This document shows, one piece after another, positions 1 through 9,871 of a stretch of 62,638 bases of DNA. Position 1 is the first letter of the stretch. Every line of letters starts with the position of its first letter. The stretch is from Pseudomonadota bacterium (GTDB lineage: Bacteria; Pseudomonadota; Alphaproteobacteria; Sphingomonadales; Sphingomonadaceae): the NCBI GenBank assembly GCA_021847605.1, contig JAJZQN010000021.1, positions 1 through 62,638 on the forward strand, read 5' to 3'. The notes beneath the pieces were generated by a model that saw only the letters and a program-made list of their open reading frames with translations, made no database searches and was not told where the DNA came from. The translations under genes were made by a program, and so were the position numbers.

Positions 1-19
1 CCGTTCCCGGCACCTTCTG

Positions 20-38
20 ATACTCTCTGGGAGAGTAT
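20..38. other. Perfect 8-bp hairpin beside tRNA-Glu
   Basis: ATACTCTC and GAGAGTAT form a perfect 8-bp stem around a 3-nt loop, just past the 3' end of the tRNA. The T-run (TTTT) lies on the plus-strand side, so it would best terminate plus-strand transcription arriving from outside the window. It may also be the 3' processing or stop hairpin of the tRNA transcript. Confidence 0.4.
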
Positions 39-40
39 TT

Positions 41-115
41 TGGTGACCCCTACGGGAATCGAACCCGTGTTTCAGCCGTGAAAGGGCCGCGTCCTAACCG
101 CTAGACGAAGGGGCC
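41..115 (-). tRNA. tRNA-Glu (anticodon UUC)
   Basis: Read on the minus strand, the 75-nt sequence starts GGCCCCTTCGTCTAGCGG and ends GGGGTCACCA, with the CCA end encoded. The acceptor stem GGCCCCT pairs with AGGGGTC, allowing one G-U. The anticodon loop is CTTTCAC, giving anticodon TTC (glutamate). The T-arm carries the normal GGTTCGATTCC. It is a complete, ordinary elongator tRNA. Confidence 0.97.
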
Positions 116-215
116 GTTCGTTGTCGCTACCGTGGCAGCGCTGCGAAGCGAGGCGGGCATTAGGAGGAGACGGCGCAGCGGTCAACCCCCTTACGAAAGG
201 AAATTACAACATTCT

Positions 216-1982
216 TCAATCGAGCCAGGCCGCATCCTCCAGATGCAGCTCCGCCGTAGGCCGGCCGCCCCAGTCATCGACCTTTGCCTTGCCCGCCACC
301 CATAGCCGCCGGTCGCGCGGTGCGCCCAGCAACGCATGGCCCAACGGCGAATCGGCCTTACGAAAAGCAATCGACTTGATCGAGCGACCATCAGCCCCGG
401 CGAGAATGGCGCGCAAATGGCCATTACCCACGACATCGGCCTTTACCACGCGCATCGGCCCAGCCGCGATCAGCGGCGCGGGCCAGCCCATGCCATAGGG
501 GCCGCCCTGATCGATGGCGGCAATGAAATCGGGGTTCACGCCGGACGGCGCCAACACCGCGTCGATCAGCAACGCCCGGTCGTCGCGCGAACGCGCCACC
601 GCAGCCGCCAGCCGATCGTCCAGAAACTCCGCCAGCGCATCCACCCGGTCGGCCATGACCGTCAGGCCCGCCGCCATGGCATGACCGCCGCCTGCGACCA
701 GCAGGCCGCTATCCTTGGCCGCCAATATGGCAGCGCCCAGATCGACACCGGAGATCGAGCGGCCCGACCCCTTGCCAACGCCATCCTCGTCCAGCGCGAT
801 GACGATGGCGGGGCGCCCCGCCTTTTCCTTCAGGCGTCCGGCAACGATGCCGATGACACCGGGGTGCCAGCCCTGCCCGGCGATCACGGCCACGGCGCGA
901 TTGTCCTGCGCGGCGAGCAGCGCTTCGGCCTGCTCCTGCACCGTCGCCTCGATCGCGCGGCGTTCCTCATTATACTGGTCAAGCTGGGCGGCGATGCGCG
1001 CAGCCTCTGCCGGATCTTCGGTGGTGAGCAGACGGACGCCCAGATCCGCCTGCCCCACGCGGCCGCCCGCATTGATGCGCGGCCCGAGCGCGAAACCCAG
1101 ATCATGGCAGAGCGGTGCGCGCGTCAGGCGGCTGGCATCGACAAGGGCCGCCAACCCGACATTGCGCCGCTTGCCCATCACCTTCAGCCCCTGTGCGACG
1201 AAGGCGCGATTCAGCCCCTTGAGCTGGGCGACGTCCGCCACGGTGCCGAGCGCCACGATGTCGAGCAATTCCATCAGGGCAGGTTCGGCGCGATGAGCGA
1301 ACCAGCCACGCCCGCGCAACACGCGGACCAGCGCCGCCCCCAGCAGGAAGGCGACACCGACCGCCGCCAGATGCCCATGGGTCGCCGCCTCTTCATGTTC
1401 GTCGAGCCGGTTGGGATTGACCAGCGCGAAAGCCTCGGGAAGGGCGGTGGCGCATTTATGATGGTCGACGACCACGACATCGACCCCGACCTGCTTCGCC
1501 ATGGCGAGTGCATCGAACGCCTGCGCCCCGCAATCCACGGTGACGATCAGGCTGGCCCCTTCCCCGGCCAGCCGCACCAGCGCTTCGCCCGACGGGCCAT
1601 AGCCCTCCATCAGGCGGTCGGGGATATAGGGTTTGGCGTTCAGGCCGAGATCGCGCAGCAGGCGGATCAGCAGCGCCGCGCTGGTGGCGCCGTCGACGTC
1701 ATAATCGCCGAAGATGCGGACATCCTCCCCCGCCTGCACCGCATCAGCCAGCCGCGCGGCCGCCGTGTCCATGTCCCGGAACAGGCTGGGATCGGGCATG
1801 AATTGCCGGATGGTGGGGTTGCGATGGGCCTCCAGCGCGTCGCGCGGGCAGCCGCGCGCCAGCAATAATTGCGTCACCAGATCGTCGGGCAAATAGGATG
1901 GATCACGGGCATCGGCTTCATTCCCCCGCCAGCGCCAGGGTTGACCAAGGATGGACCGCGAGACATTGAGAGCAAAATTCAT
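216..1982 (-). CDS. recJ: Single-stranded-DNA-specific exonuclease RecJ
   Basis: This is the 588-aa 5'-3' single-strand exonuclease of the DHH phosphoesterase family, used in recombination and mismatch repair. The metal-binding motifs are visible: DYDVDG at residues 93-98, VDCG at 149-152 and the DHH motif (VDHHK) at about 172-176. A DHHA1 nucleic-acid-binding part with GGGHAMAAG lies near residue 430. The length matches the family. The ATG at 1982 opens directly onto a typical RecJ N-terminus and is divergent from tamA. The next plus-strand start lies about 140 bp away, so both promoters must lie in that gap. The 3' end is about 100 bp from the tRNA gene. Confidence 0.96.
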   Translation of the reverse strand: MNFALNVSRSILGQPWRWRGNEADARDPSYLPDDLVTQLLLARGCPRDALEAHRNPTIRQFMPDPSLFRDMDTAAARLADAVQAGEDVRIFGDYDVDGATSAALLIRLLRDLGLNAKPYIPDRLMEGYGPSGEALVRLAGEGASLIVTVDCGAQAFDALAMAKQVGVDVVVVDHHKCATALPEAFALVNPNRLDEHEEAATHGHLAAVGVAFLLGAALVRVLRGRGWFAHRAEPALMELLDIVALGTVADVAQLKGLNRAFVAQGLKVMGKRRNVGLAALVDASRLTRAPLCHDLGFALGPRINAGGRVGQADLGVRLLTTEDPAEAARIAAQLDQYNEERRAIEATVQEQAEALLAAQDNRAVAVIAGQGWHPGVIGIVAGRLKEKAGRPAIVIALDEDGVGKGSGRSISGVDLGAAILAAKDSGLLVAGGGHAMAAGLTVMADRVDALAEFLDDRLAAAVARSRDDRALLIDAVLAPSGVNPDFIAAIDQGGPYGMGWPAPLIAAGPMRVVKADVVGNGHLRAILAGADGRSIKSIAFRKADSPLGHALLGAPRDRRLWVAGKAKVDDWGGRPTAELHLEDAAWLD

Positions 1983-2122
1983 GGACCGGCTCTATTACGG
2001 GACGGACGCCGATGGAAGCACGGCAATTCATGACAGGACCGGAACCAGCGCAAAGGCTTGAGCGTATTGCCTCTTTGCCGGGCATGGTGAATGGTCGGCA
2101 CGAAAGGGGCTATGCGATTTCC

Positions 2123-4225
2123 ATGAAGAAACGGCAGGCGTATCATGTCCGCCACATGCTGGGCCTGTTTCTGATGTCGGCGTCGCCTTTGCCGCTGATG
2201 GCCCAGACACAGGCTCCATCCGCATCCCAGAGCGAAGCGGAAGAGCCGATCCTGCCGGACGACCAGTTCGAAGCGCGCATGCCCAAGATCGAGGGGAATG
2301 ATCCTAACGCCCCCCTCCCCTCCATCGATAGCTGGATCGACCAGCAGATGCCGGATCAGCCGACGCTGCCGAGCGAATTGCCCCCTGCGGTCGATCCGGC
2401 CGAGGAACAGGAATTAAGCCAGCCGCTGCCCGCGCTGGATAGCGTGACCGTACCTGCCAATGTTGCGGAAGAAGCCGATCCCAACGCCAAGATGCCCGAC
2501 GTGCGCTATGCCACGACGATCGACGGATTCGGCAAGACCGGGCTGGAGGATGAGTTCCGCGCCGCATCCGCCCTGATCGATGGCGATGGCAAGGCTGAAA
2601 CCGCCGCCATGGTGCAGGCCCGGGCGCAGGAGGATGAAAAGCTCGCCACCCGGCTGCTCTATTCCGAAGGCTATTATGATGCGACCGCGCTCGCCAGCCT
2701 GGATCAGGCGGGTGACGGGACGCTGAAGGCCGTGATTTCGGTGACGCCGGGCAAGCGGTACAAGATCGGCAATATCGTCATCAATGCCGGGCCGACCGTG
2801 CCGCCCGACCTGATCCGCGACAGCCTGCCGCTCAAGACCGGCGACTATATCGTCGCTGCGACCGTGGAGGGAGCCGAGGCAAATGTCGCGTTGAAGCTGC
2901 CCGAAAATGGCTATGCCTTTGCCAAGGTGGGCGAACGCGACATATTGCTCGATTCGGCGACCATCACGGGCGACTATACCCTGCCCGTCGAAACCGGGCC
3001 GCGCGGCACATTCCGCAAGATCACCACCACCGGCGAGAAACAGGCGTTCGGCGCCGACCATATGGAAGTCATCCGCCGCTACAAGCCCGGCCAGATTTAT
3101 GACAGCCGCAAGGTGGACGACCTGCGCAAGGCCTTGGTCGCGACCGGGCTGTTTTCCAGCGTCGCGGTCGATCCGGTGCGGACGAACGAGATGGCGCCGG
3201 ACGGCACCGAATATGTCGACCTGAATGTCGAGCAGGAGGCAGGACCACCCCGCACGCTGGCGGGCGAAGGCGGCTATGGCACGGGTCAGGGCTTCCGCGC
3301 GGAGGGGACATGGACCCATCGCAACCTGTTCCCAGCCGAAGGGGCGCTGATCCTGGGCGCGATCGCGGGAACGCAGGAACAGGGGGCATCTGCCACGTTC
3401 CGCCGGTCCAATGCAGGCAAGCGCGACAAGACGTTCCAGACCGGCATTTCGCTCAATCACCAGAATTACGACGCCTATGAAGCCTATACCGCAGGCCTCA
3501 ATGTCGGCTGGTCGCGCCAGTCCACGCCGATTTTCCAGAAGCGCTGGACATACAGCTATGGCGCGGAAATCCTGCTGACCAACGAACAGGTGGTTGTCGA
3601 CCCGGCGACTGCGGACAAGACGCGGCGCACCTATTTCATCGGTGGCCTGCCGGTGCAGATCGGCTATGACCGATCGAACGACCTGCTCAATCCGACCAAG
3701 GGATTCCGCGCCAATCTGCGCGCCGAACCGGAAGGATCGTTGCAGGGCAATTTCTCTCCCTATCTGCGCGCGACATTTGACCTCAGCGGCTATTATCCGG
3801 TGTCGGACAGTCTGGTCATCGCGGCACGTACGCGGGTCGGCACGATCAGCGGGGTCGATCGCGACGATGTGGCGCCGTCGCGGCGCATCTATGCGGGCGG
3901 CGGCGGATCGGTGCGCGGTTTCGGCTATCAGGAACTGGGGCCAAAGGACGCGAACGCCGATCCCATCGGCGGCAAGTCAGTCAATGAATTCGCGGTCGAG
4001 GGCCGCTATCGCTTTGGCGACTATGGCGTGGTCGCCTTTGTCGATGCGGGCCAAGTTTATGAGAGTTCCATGCCGCAATTTTCCGACATGCGTTACGGCG
4101 TGGGCCTTGGCGGACGCTTCTACACCAATTTCGGTCCGTTCCGTGCGGACATCGCCATGCCGATCAACCGGCAACCCGGTGAATCCAAATTCGCCATCTA
4201 TATCGGCATCGGGCAGGCATTCTGA
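2123..4225 (+). CDS. tamA: Autotransporter assembly protein TamA (Omp85 family)
   Basis: This outer-membrane beta-barrel protein of the BamA/TamA family works with TamB to insert proteins into, or supply lipid to, the outer membrane. The frame is open from 2012, but I chose the ATG at 2123: MKKRQAYH begins a signal peptide (hydrophobic LGLFLMSASPLPLMA, cleavage near MAQ), and AAAGGGG lies upstream. The mature protein has a Pro/Glu-rich N-terminus, POTRA-like repeats, and a barrel with the family loop motif VRGFGYQ (GGGGSVRGF) in the last third. It ends in Phe, as barrel proteins do. The 700-aa length suits TamA better than BamA, and the overlap with tamB (TGATG) supports this. Confidence 0.9.
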   Translation: MKKRQAYHVRHMLGLFLMSASPLPLMAQTQAPSASQSEAEEPILPDDQFEARMPKIEGNDPNAPLPSIDSWIDQQMPDQPTLPSELPPAVDPAEEQELSQPLPALDSVTVPANVAEEADPNAKMPDVRYATTIDGFGKTGLEDEFRAASALIDGDGKAETAAMVQARAQEDEKLATRLLYSEGYYDATALASLDQAGDGTLKAVISVTPGKRYKIGNIVINAGPTVPPDLIRDSLPLKTGDYIVAATVEGAEANVALKLPENGYAFAKVGERDILLDSATITGDYTLPVETGPRGTFRKITTTGEKQAFGADHMEVIRRYKPGQIYDSRKVDDLRKALVATGLFSSVAVDPVRTNEMAPDGTEYVDLNVEQEAGPPRTLAGEGGYGTGQGFRAEGTWTHRNLFPAEGALILGAIAGTQEQGASATFRRSNAGKRDKTFQTGISLNHQNYDAYEAYTAGLNVGWSRQSTPIFQKRWTYSYGAEILLTNEQVVVDPATADKTRRTYFIGGLPVQIGYDRSNDLLNPTKGFRANLRAEPEGSLQGNFSPYLRATFDLSGYYPVSDSLVIAARTRVGTISGVDRDDVAPSRRIYAGGGGSVRGFGYQELGPKDANADPIGGKSVNEFAVEGRYRFGDYGVVAFVDAGQVYESSMPQFSDMRYGVGLGGRFYTNFGPFRADIAMPINRQPGESKFAIYIGIGQAF

Positions 4226-7200
4226 TGGCGCAGGACGACACCCCCTCCACCGCGCTTGAAGCGACCGACACCGTGATCGTGCGCGAAGGCCGCCCGCTGT
4301 GGCAGAAGATCGCGATGGGCGCGGTCGGACTGGTCGTGGCGCTGATATTGCTGGTCGGCGCCCTGCTGCTGGGCCTCAACACTCAAGCGGGCAAGAAATT
4401 CCTGATCGCGCAGATCGCCGCATTCCAGATGGAATCCGGCATGAAGATCGAGGTCGGGCGGATTGACGGGTCGATCTATAGCGACATGACGATCCATGAC
4501 CTTGTGCTGCGCGACCCCAAGGGCGTGTTCGCGGTCAGTCCGCAGGTCCATGTCGTGTGGCGGCCGTTCCGCTACATCAACAACCATATTTCGGTCAGCC
4601 TGCTGGAAACGCCGCTGGTCGTGCTGGCGCGCAGCCCGCAGTTCAATGTGACGCAGAGCGATCCCAACGCGCCGATCCTGCCCGACCTCGACATCGACGT
4701 CGATCGCATGAAGATCGGCAAATTCGTGCTGGCGAAGCCCGTGATCGGCCAGAAACGCGAAATCGCGATCGATGGCGTCACCCATATCGCCGACGGACGC
4801 GCCATCCTGTCGGCCGACGCCGTGGTCGACAGCGGCGACCGTTTGCAGGCCAGGCTGGACGCCGTACCGGCGCAAAATCGCCTGTCGATGAGCGGCACGC
4901 TGACCGCGCCCAAGGGCGGCGTCATTGCCGCCATGTCGGGCCTGACCGATGGGATGACCGCCACGCTGGACGGCAAGGGCACATGGCAGGCGTGGGATGG
5001 CAGGATCGTCGCGACCACGCCCAAGGGTGAGCTGGCCAATATCGCGCTGGCAGCACGCGACGGCAATTTCACGGCGAAAGGCCCGGTGCGACCGGGCATG
5101 GTGTTCGAAGGGCCGATCGACCGGCTGACCGCGCCGCAACTGGACGTCGACCTGTTCGCGGGATTGAGCGAACGGCGCGTGAACCTGAAAGGCACATTGC
5201 GTTCGCCAGCGATGACCGCCGATGCGCAAGGGTTGATCGACCTTGGCAAGAGCCAGTTCAGCGCGCTGAAGATCAATGCCGCGCTGCTGACGCCCGGTGC
5301 GATCATGGACAAGGTGAAGGGCAATGATGTTCGCGCCTCCATCACGCTGGACGGGCCGATGGCAACGCCGTTCATCGATTATGACATCAGCGCAAAGAGC
5401 CTGGCGTTCGACGCGACCGGCATCGAAAATCTGAAGGCCAATGGCCGCGCGGTGATCGACGCGGATCGCATCCGCATCCCCGTTAATGCGACGGCGAGCC
5501 GGGTCACGGGCCTGAACGCAGCGGCGGGCGGCCTGCTCCAGAATCTGCGGGTGAAGGGCGATTTCGCTTATGCGGCAGGCAAGCTGATCAGCGACAACCT
5601 CAAGATCGACAGCAACAAGATCGATGCGACGGCGATCATATTGGCCGACCTCAACAACGCCATCTATCGCGGCGCGCTGAAAGGCCGCGTCAATGATTAC
5701 AAGATCGATGGCGTGGGCATCGTCAACCTCAACACCGATGTCGAGCTGATCCCCGGTCCCAAGGGCGGTTTTGGGCTGGGCGGGCGGTTCGGCGTGCGGA
5801 CGGCGCGGTGGGAAAATGCGTCGGTGCGCGATTTCCTGGGCGGCAATGCCGTCATGTCGGGCCGGATCGGCATGACGCCGGAGGGCAAGTTCACGCTGGC
5901 CGGGCTGAAAGGCGCGGCGCCCAATTTCACGATCCATTCGGGATCGGGCAGCTATGACACGGATGGGCAGGTCGCATTCGACGCCACCGCCTCGTCCAAA
6001 CAATATGGTCCGCTGGCGCTGACGGTGCGCGGCACGATGGAACGACCGCAGGCGGTGCTACGCGCGGCGCGACCCAATGTGGGCGTGCAATTGACCGATG
6101 TCGTTGCGAAGCTGAACGGCGAACCTGCCGGCTATCGGCTCGAAGCGACGGGCGGATCGCCCTATGGTCCCTTCTTCGCCAATGTGCTGATCCGCATGGC
6201 GCAAGGGCCGCTGACCATCGACGTGACCAAGGCGCGCTTTGCCGGGGTCGACATGAACGGTCAGATTCAACAGAGCGCGGCGGGTCCATTCACTGGACAG
6301 CTTGCGCTGAACGGATCGGGCATCAATGGCGCGGTAAAGCTGGCGGCCGTCGGCAAGGTGCAGGGCGTCGACGTCAACGCCACGGCCAGCAACGCGAAAC
6401 TCCCCGGCGAGGCCGATGTCGTGATCGGCCGGGCGATCGTCACCGCGTCCATGCTGTTGTCCGACCAGCCGCAGATGAAGGCCGATGTGCAGATCGGCAA
6501 TGCGGCCTATGGCGATTATGTGGTGCGCAAGGCGCGGGCGCGGCTGGACTATCAGGGCGGTCGCGGACGGGCGCAACTGGTGGCCGATGGATCGAGCGGC
6601 GTGCCCTTCTCCATCGCGGCCAATGCGGCGCTGCGTCCCAACCTCTATGCCGTGGCATTGCAGGGCAAGGCGGCGAATATCGATTTCCGACTGGCCAAGC
6701 CGGCGATCATCCGCAGCGAAGCGGCCGGATACCGGCTGGAACCCGCGACGCTGGTGTTGCCGCAGGGCAAGGTCGATCTGGCCGGGCGCTTTGGCGACAG
6801 CACGGCTTTGCAGGCGCGGTTCAAGGATTTCGACCTTGCCATCATCAACATCGCCGCGCCCGGCATGGGCATCGGCGGACGGGCGACCGGCACGCTGGAC
6901 TATGTCCAGAATGGCGCGGCCTTCCCCACGGCGACGACGCGCCTCGCCATCAATGATTTCCGCCGGTCGAGCCTGACTGCGGTGTCCGATCCGGTGTCGA
7001 TGAGCGTCGAGGGGAAGCTGTCGTCGGCGGGCGGGGACATGCGTGGCCTGATCCGTCGCGGTAATGCGACGCTGGGCCGCTTCACCGCCACGCTGGCCCC
7101 TCCGGGTGCGGGTGCCACATGGTCCGAACAGTTGCAGAATGCACCGCTGGGCGGGGGCATTCGCTATGCCGGGCCGGCCGATGTGCTATTCTCCTTTGCG

Positions 7201-8448
7201 GGGCTGGCCGATCAGCAGCTGACCGGCGGCCTGGCCGTGGCGGCCGATTTCAGCGGCAAGCTGACCGATCCGCGCATCAACGGCATCGCGCGGGCCAATG
7301 CGCTGACCTATGAGAATGAGACGTTCGGGACGCGGATCACGCAGATGCGGCTCGACGGGCGCTTCACCAACGATCATCTGGAACTGCGCGACTTTTCCGG
7401 GCGGGCTGGTGACGGCACGGTGCAGGCGTCGGGCAACGTCGGGCTGGCGGCGGACAGCGGTTTCCCGATGAATATTGCCGTGAAGCTGGACCGGGCGCGG
7501 CTGGCGCGGAGCGAGGCGATCACCAGCGTGGTGAGCGGCACCATGGCCATCACGAACGATGCGACCAATGGCGGCCTGATCAAGGGCGACCTGACCCTGC
7601 CCGAGACGCGCTATCGCGTAGCGTGGCAGGGCGGCACCGACATTCGCCAGTTGCAGGGTATCCGTCGCAAGGGCGCCGGCCCTGATTCGCTGGACGAGCG
7701 GATGGCCGCGCGAAAGGCGGCGAACGCCAAGCCGGCCGACTGGAAAATCGACATTCGGGTGCGAGCCGACAATGAAATCTATGTCACCGGCATGGGTCTC
7801 GATTCCGAGTGGAAGACGAATATGCGCGTCACCGGCACCACCGCCGCGCCGCGCGTGGTGGGCAAGATCGAATCGATCCGGGGTCGTTACAGCTTCTCGG
7901 GCCATCAGTTCGATCTGGAACAGGGCGTCATCACCTTTAACGGCGCGATGATGAACCCGACGCTGGCCATTCGGGCGCAGACACGGATCGACACGGTCAC
8001 GGCGGGCATTCAAGTGACGGGATCGGCGCAGCAGCCGGAGATTGCTTTCATTTCCACCCCCACATTGCCGCAGGACGAAATCCTATCGCGCATCCTGTTC
8101 GGATCGAATGTGGCCAATCTGTCGCCGATGCAGGCGGTGCAACTGGCGGCGGCACTCAATGGGCTGCGCGGGGGTAGCGGCGGCCTCAACCCCATGGGCA
8201 AGTTGCAGGGGGCGACAGGCCTCGATCGCATCGGCATCGTGGGCGGTGACGAGGCGACCGGACGCAGCACGTCGCTGGCGGTCGGGCAGCATATTTCGAA
8301 CAATATCTATGTGGAGGTCATCACCGACTCCAAGGGCTTTACCGCGACCCAGCTGGAGATCGCCCTGTCGAAGACGCTGAGCCTGTTGTCGAAGACCGGG
8401 ACCAATGCCGGATCGTCGGCGAACCTGCGCTATTCGAAGGATTATTGA
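4225..8448 (+). CDS. tamB: Translocation and assembly module protein TamB
   Basis: This is a 1407-aa AsmA-like inner-membrane-anchored periplasmic protein, the partner of TamA. One N-terminal transmembrane helix (about residues 30-53, rich in Leu/Val/Ala) is followed by a very long repetitive beta-rich region and the conserved C-terminal DUF490/TamB domain. That domain contains the segments GKIESIRGRYSFSG and FDLEQGVITF. The last ~100 residues carry the TPTLPQDEILSRILFG motif typical of the family end. The start codon overlaps the tamA stop by one base, implying translational coupling. Proteins of this kind bridge the inner and outer membranes and carry phospholipids. Confidence 0.93.
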   Translation: MAQDDTPSTALEATDTVIVREGRPLWQKIAMGAVGLVVALILLVGALLLGLNTQAGKKFLIAQIAAFQMESGMKIEVGRIDGSIYSDMTIHDLVLRDPKGVFAVSPQVHVVWRPFRYINNHISVSLLETPLVVLARSPQFNVTQSDPNAPILPDLDIDVDRMKIGKFVLAKPVIGQKREIAIDGVTHIADGRAILSADAVVDSGDRLQARLDAVPAQNRLSMSGTLTAPKGGVIAAMSGLTDGMTATLDGKGTWQAWDGRIVATTPKGELANIALAARDGNFTAKGPVRPGMVFEGPIDRLTAPQLDVDLFAGLSERRVNLKGTLRSPAMTADAQGLIDLGKSQFSALKINAALLTPGAIMDKVKGNDVRASITLDGPMATPFIDYDISAKSLAFDATGIENLKANGRAVIDADRIRIPVNATASRVTGLNAAAGGLLQNLRVKGDFAYAAGKLISDNLKIDSNKIDATAIILADLNNAIYRGALKGRVNDYKIDGVGIVNLNTDVELIPGPKGGFGLGGRFGVRTARWENASVRDFLGGNAVMSGRIGMTPEGKFTLAGLKGAAPNFTIHSGSGSYDTDGQVAFDATASSKQYGPLALTVRGTMERPQAVLRAARPNVGVQLTDVVAKLNGEPAGYRLEATGGSPYGPFFANVLIRMAQGPLTIDVTKARFAGVDMNGQIQQSAAGPFTGQLALNGSGINGAVKLAAVGKVQGVDVNATASNAKLPGEADVVIGRAIVTASMLLSDQPQMKADVQIGNAAYGDYVVRKARARLDYQGGRGRAQLVADGSSGVPFSIAANAALRPNLYAVALQGKAANIDFRLAKPAIIRSEAAGYRLEPATLVLPQGKVDLAGRFGDSTALQARFKDFDLAIINIAAPGMGIGGRATGTLDYVQNGAAFPTATTRLAINDFRRSSLTAVSDPVSMSVEGKLSSAGGDMRGLIRRGNATLGRFTATLAPPGAGATWSEQLQNAPLGGGIRYAGPADVLFSFAGLADQQLTGGLAVAADFSGKLTDPRINGIARANALTYENETFGTRITQMRLDGRFTNDHLELRDFSGRAGDGTVQASGNVGLAADSGFPMNIAVKLDRARLARSEAITSVVSGTMAITNDATNGGLIKGDLTLPETRYRVAWQGGTDIRQLQGIRRKGAGPDSLDERMAARKAANAKPADWKIDIRVRADNEIYVTGMGLDSEWKTNMRVTGTTAAPRVVGKIESIRGRYSFSGHQFDLEQGVITFNGAMMNPTLAIRAQTRIDTVTAGIQVTGSAQQPEIAFISTPTLPQDEILSRILFGSNVANLSPMQAVQLAAALNGLRGGSGGLNPMGKLQGATGLDRIGIVGGDEATGRSTSLAVGQHISNNIYVEVITDSKGFTATQLEIALSKTLSLLSKTGTNAGSSANLRYSKDY

Positions 8449-8470
8449 GGCGCGGAAACTGACATGGCGT

Positions 8471-8507
8471 TTCTCGGAAGCCGGTCACATCGGCCGGGTT
8501 CCGAGAA
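8471..8507. terminator. Hairpin between convergent tamB and transglutaminase genes
   Basis: TTCTCGGAA (8471-8479) pairs perfectly with TTCCGAGAA (8499-8507), with an inner CCGG/CCGG-type stem. It lies between two converging genes and probably stops transcription from both sides. There is no long T-run. Confidence 0.55.
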
Positions 8508-8513
8508 GGGCAA

Positions 8514-9296
8514 TCAGGTAGCAGCGGTCACGGTAATCGACTGGGCGTTCATGGTCGCGCCGCCGAAGATGGTCATGAAGGCGATGTCGGTGGCGTCGCG
8601 GCCCACCGCAATGCGGATCATGGTTTCGACCGGGGCGAGTTGCGTCGCGTCCACCAGATGCCAGGCGCCATCCAGCCATACCTCTACCACGGCATGGAAA
8701 TCGGGCGGGTCGAGGCCGAGGGCGTATACCGATACGAGGCGGGCCGGAATGTCGCGCGACCGGATAAGGGCAGCGGTCAGATGGGCGAAGTCGCGGCACA
8801 CGCCCTGCTGCGCGACGAAGCTGTCGGCGGCGGTGGTGTTGATGTCCGAACTGCCGGGGACATAGGTCAGGTTGGCATGGACCCAATCGACCAGCGCCTG
8901 AACCAGAGCGCCCCCCTGAAGATCGGGGAAATGGCCCGACACGAAGCTGCCGAACCGGTCCGCCTCGCAATAGCGGCTGGGCCAGATGAAGGGCAGCACC
9001 TCTTCCGGCAGGCTGGGCAGCGGGCTTTTGGCGAGGGTGGCAATGTCCACTACCGGGCGATCGACGTCTACGACGGAGCGATAGGTGCTGACCATGCGGC
9101 CAATGCCGGTACGGGTCCAGGTACGCCGCCCTACCCCGCTACCGCCGACGCGATTGGTAAGGGGGCCGGCATTGTCGATGATATGCGATTGTTCGATGAT
9201 ATGCTGATCGGGCATGGCCGCCGCCTCGACCGCGAGGAGGACGTCGGTCGGATCGGCAAATTCATAGTCCAGTATCGCTTCGATCGCGACGCGCAT
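8514..9296 (-). CDS. Transglutaminase-like cysteine-protease-fold protein
   Basis: The 260-aa protein has a transglutaminase-like core. The catalytic Cys lies in QQGVCRDFAHL, the His in DFHAVVEVWLDG and the Asp in HLVDATQLAP, in the expected order. An N-terminal domain of about 100 residues resembles the bacterial transglutaminase N-terminal region. No signal peptide is seen, so it is probably cytoplasmic. I placed the start at 9296 (MRVAIEAILDY), with GAAAGG upstream, rather than at the more distal ATG at 9353, which would add 19 unlikely residues. Proteins of this family often act as peptidases or amidases. The substrate cannot be read from the sequence. Confidence 0.8.
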   Translation of the reverse strand: MRVAIEAILDYEFADPTDVLLAVEAAAMPDQHIIEQSHIIDNAGPLTNRVGGSGVGRRTWTRTGIGRMVSTYRSVVDVDRPVVDIATLAKSPLPSLPEEVLPFIWPSRYCEADRFGSFVSGHFPDLQGGALVQALVDWVHANLTYVPGSSDINTTAADSFVAQQGVCRDFAHLTAALIRSRDIPARLVSVYALGLDPPDFHAVVEVWLDGAWHLVDATQLAPVETMIRIAVGRDATDIAFMTIFGGATMNAQSITVTAAT

Positions 9297-9422
9297 GCGG
9301 ACGCCTTTCGAGGGAGGTTGGCTGAGCATTGCGGGCATGCAGGCTGAGCGCAAGGGGATGTTGGGGGCGGACGAAGATGGGTGTTAGCGGGCAGGCGTTG
9401 GGCGGTCGGTTGTTGCGCGGGC

Positions 9423-9454
9423 GGTTCTCGACTTCGCTCGAACCGAACGGAGAT
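9423..9454. repeat. Solitary, degenerate copy of the TTCTCGACT..GAACGGAGAT repeat
   Basis: GGTTCTCGACTTCGCTCGAA followed by CCGAACGGAGAT resembles the right arm of the long inverted repeat at 9656-9723, with a few differences. It sits in the same 570-bp gene-free stretch (9297-9871). I see no protein-coding signal there apart from these repeats and the recA terminator. Confidence 0.7.
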
Positions 9455-9655
9455 TAGGAAGCAATCTGGCCGAGACGAAATGTTGGAAGGTTCAGGCTTA
9501 GCTTCGCATATTTCCCGGCGATTTTGTTTTTTTGCTTCTTTGGCGCGCAATCATATTACCAACATCAGGGCGCGCCGGAGCCATCGAACACAAACCGCGC
9601 GCCGCAATTTCCGATGCCATAGGACGCCCCCAGAGTTTGATGATTTTGCATTGAT

Positions 9656-9723
9656 CCGTTCGTTTCGAGCGCAGTCGAGAAACGGCGCGCTGATCGTTTC
9701 TCGACTGCGCTCGAAACGAACGG
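9656..9723. repeat. 29-bp perfect inverted repeat (sphingomonad-type palindrome)
   Basis: Arms at 9656-9684 and 9695-9723 are exact reverse complements over 29 bp, separated by the 10-nt loop GCGCGCTGAT. The arm core is TTTCGAGCGCAGTCGAGAAA. The element is intergenic, contains no ORF, and has a related half copy 200 bp upstream, as expected of a dispersed REP/MITE-like repeat. Confidence 0.85.
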
Positions 9724-9766
9724 AGATTTGTGATTCAACTCGATTTCATCCTGATTCAGAAACGGT

Positions 9767-9800
9767 AAAAGGCCCGCTCCGGTGATGGAGCGGGCCTTTT
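9767..9800 (-). terminator. recA intrinsic terminator
   Basis: A 14-bp stem, AAAAGGCCCGCTCC / GGAGCGGGCCTTTT, surrounds the loop GGTGAT. It lies 70 bp beyond the recA stop. The A-run on the plus strand gives a U-tract in the minus-strand transcript, so it is a strong rho-independent terminator. It is symmetrical enough to work in both directions. Confidence 0.88.
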
Positions 9801-9871
9801 CAGTGCGTGATGCGCAAGGCGGGTGAGCCACATCCCACGCGACGGCTGATCCGGCCGGCGCGATCCGGTGC

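Noticed and set aside
336..1868. 510-residue plus-strand frame opposite recJ
   Set aside because: It is an antisense shadow of recJ. It is His/Gln/Arg-rich with no motifs or ribosome site, as expected of the opposite strand of a GC-rich gene.
2012..2122. Longer N-terminus for tamA
   Set aside because: It would put 37 residues ahead of a good signal peptide.
4198..6003. 601-residue minus-strand frame inside tamB
   Set aside because: It lies wholly within the tamB coding sequence and is Arg/His-rich, low-complexity shadow text with no conserved domain.
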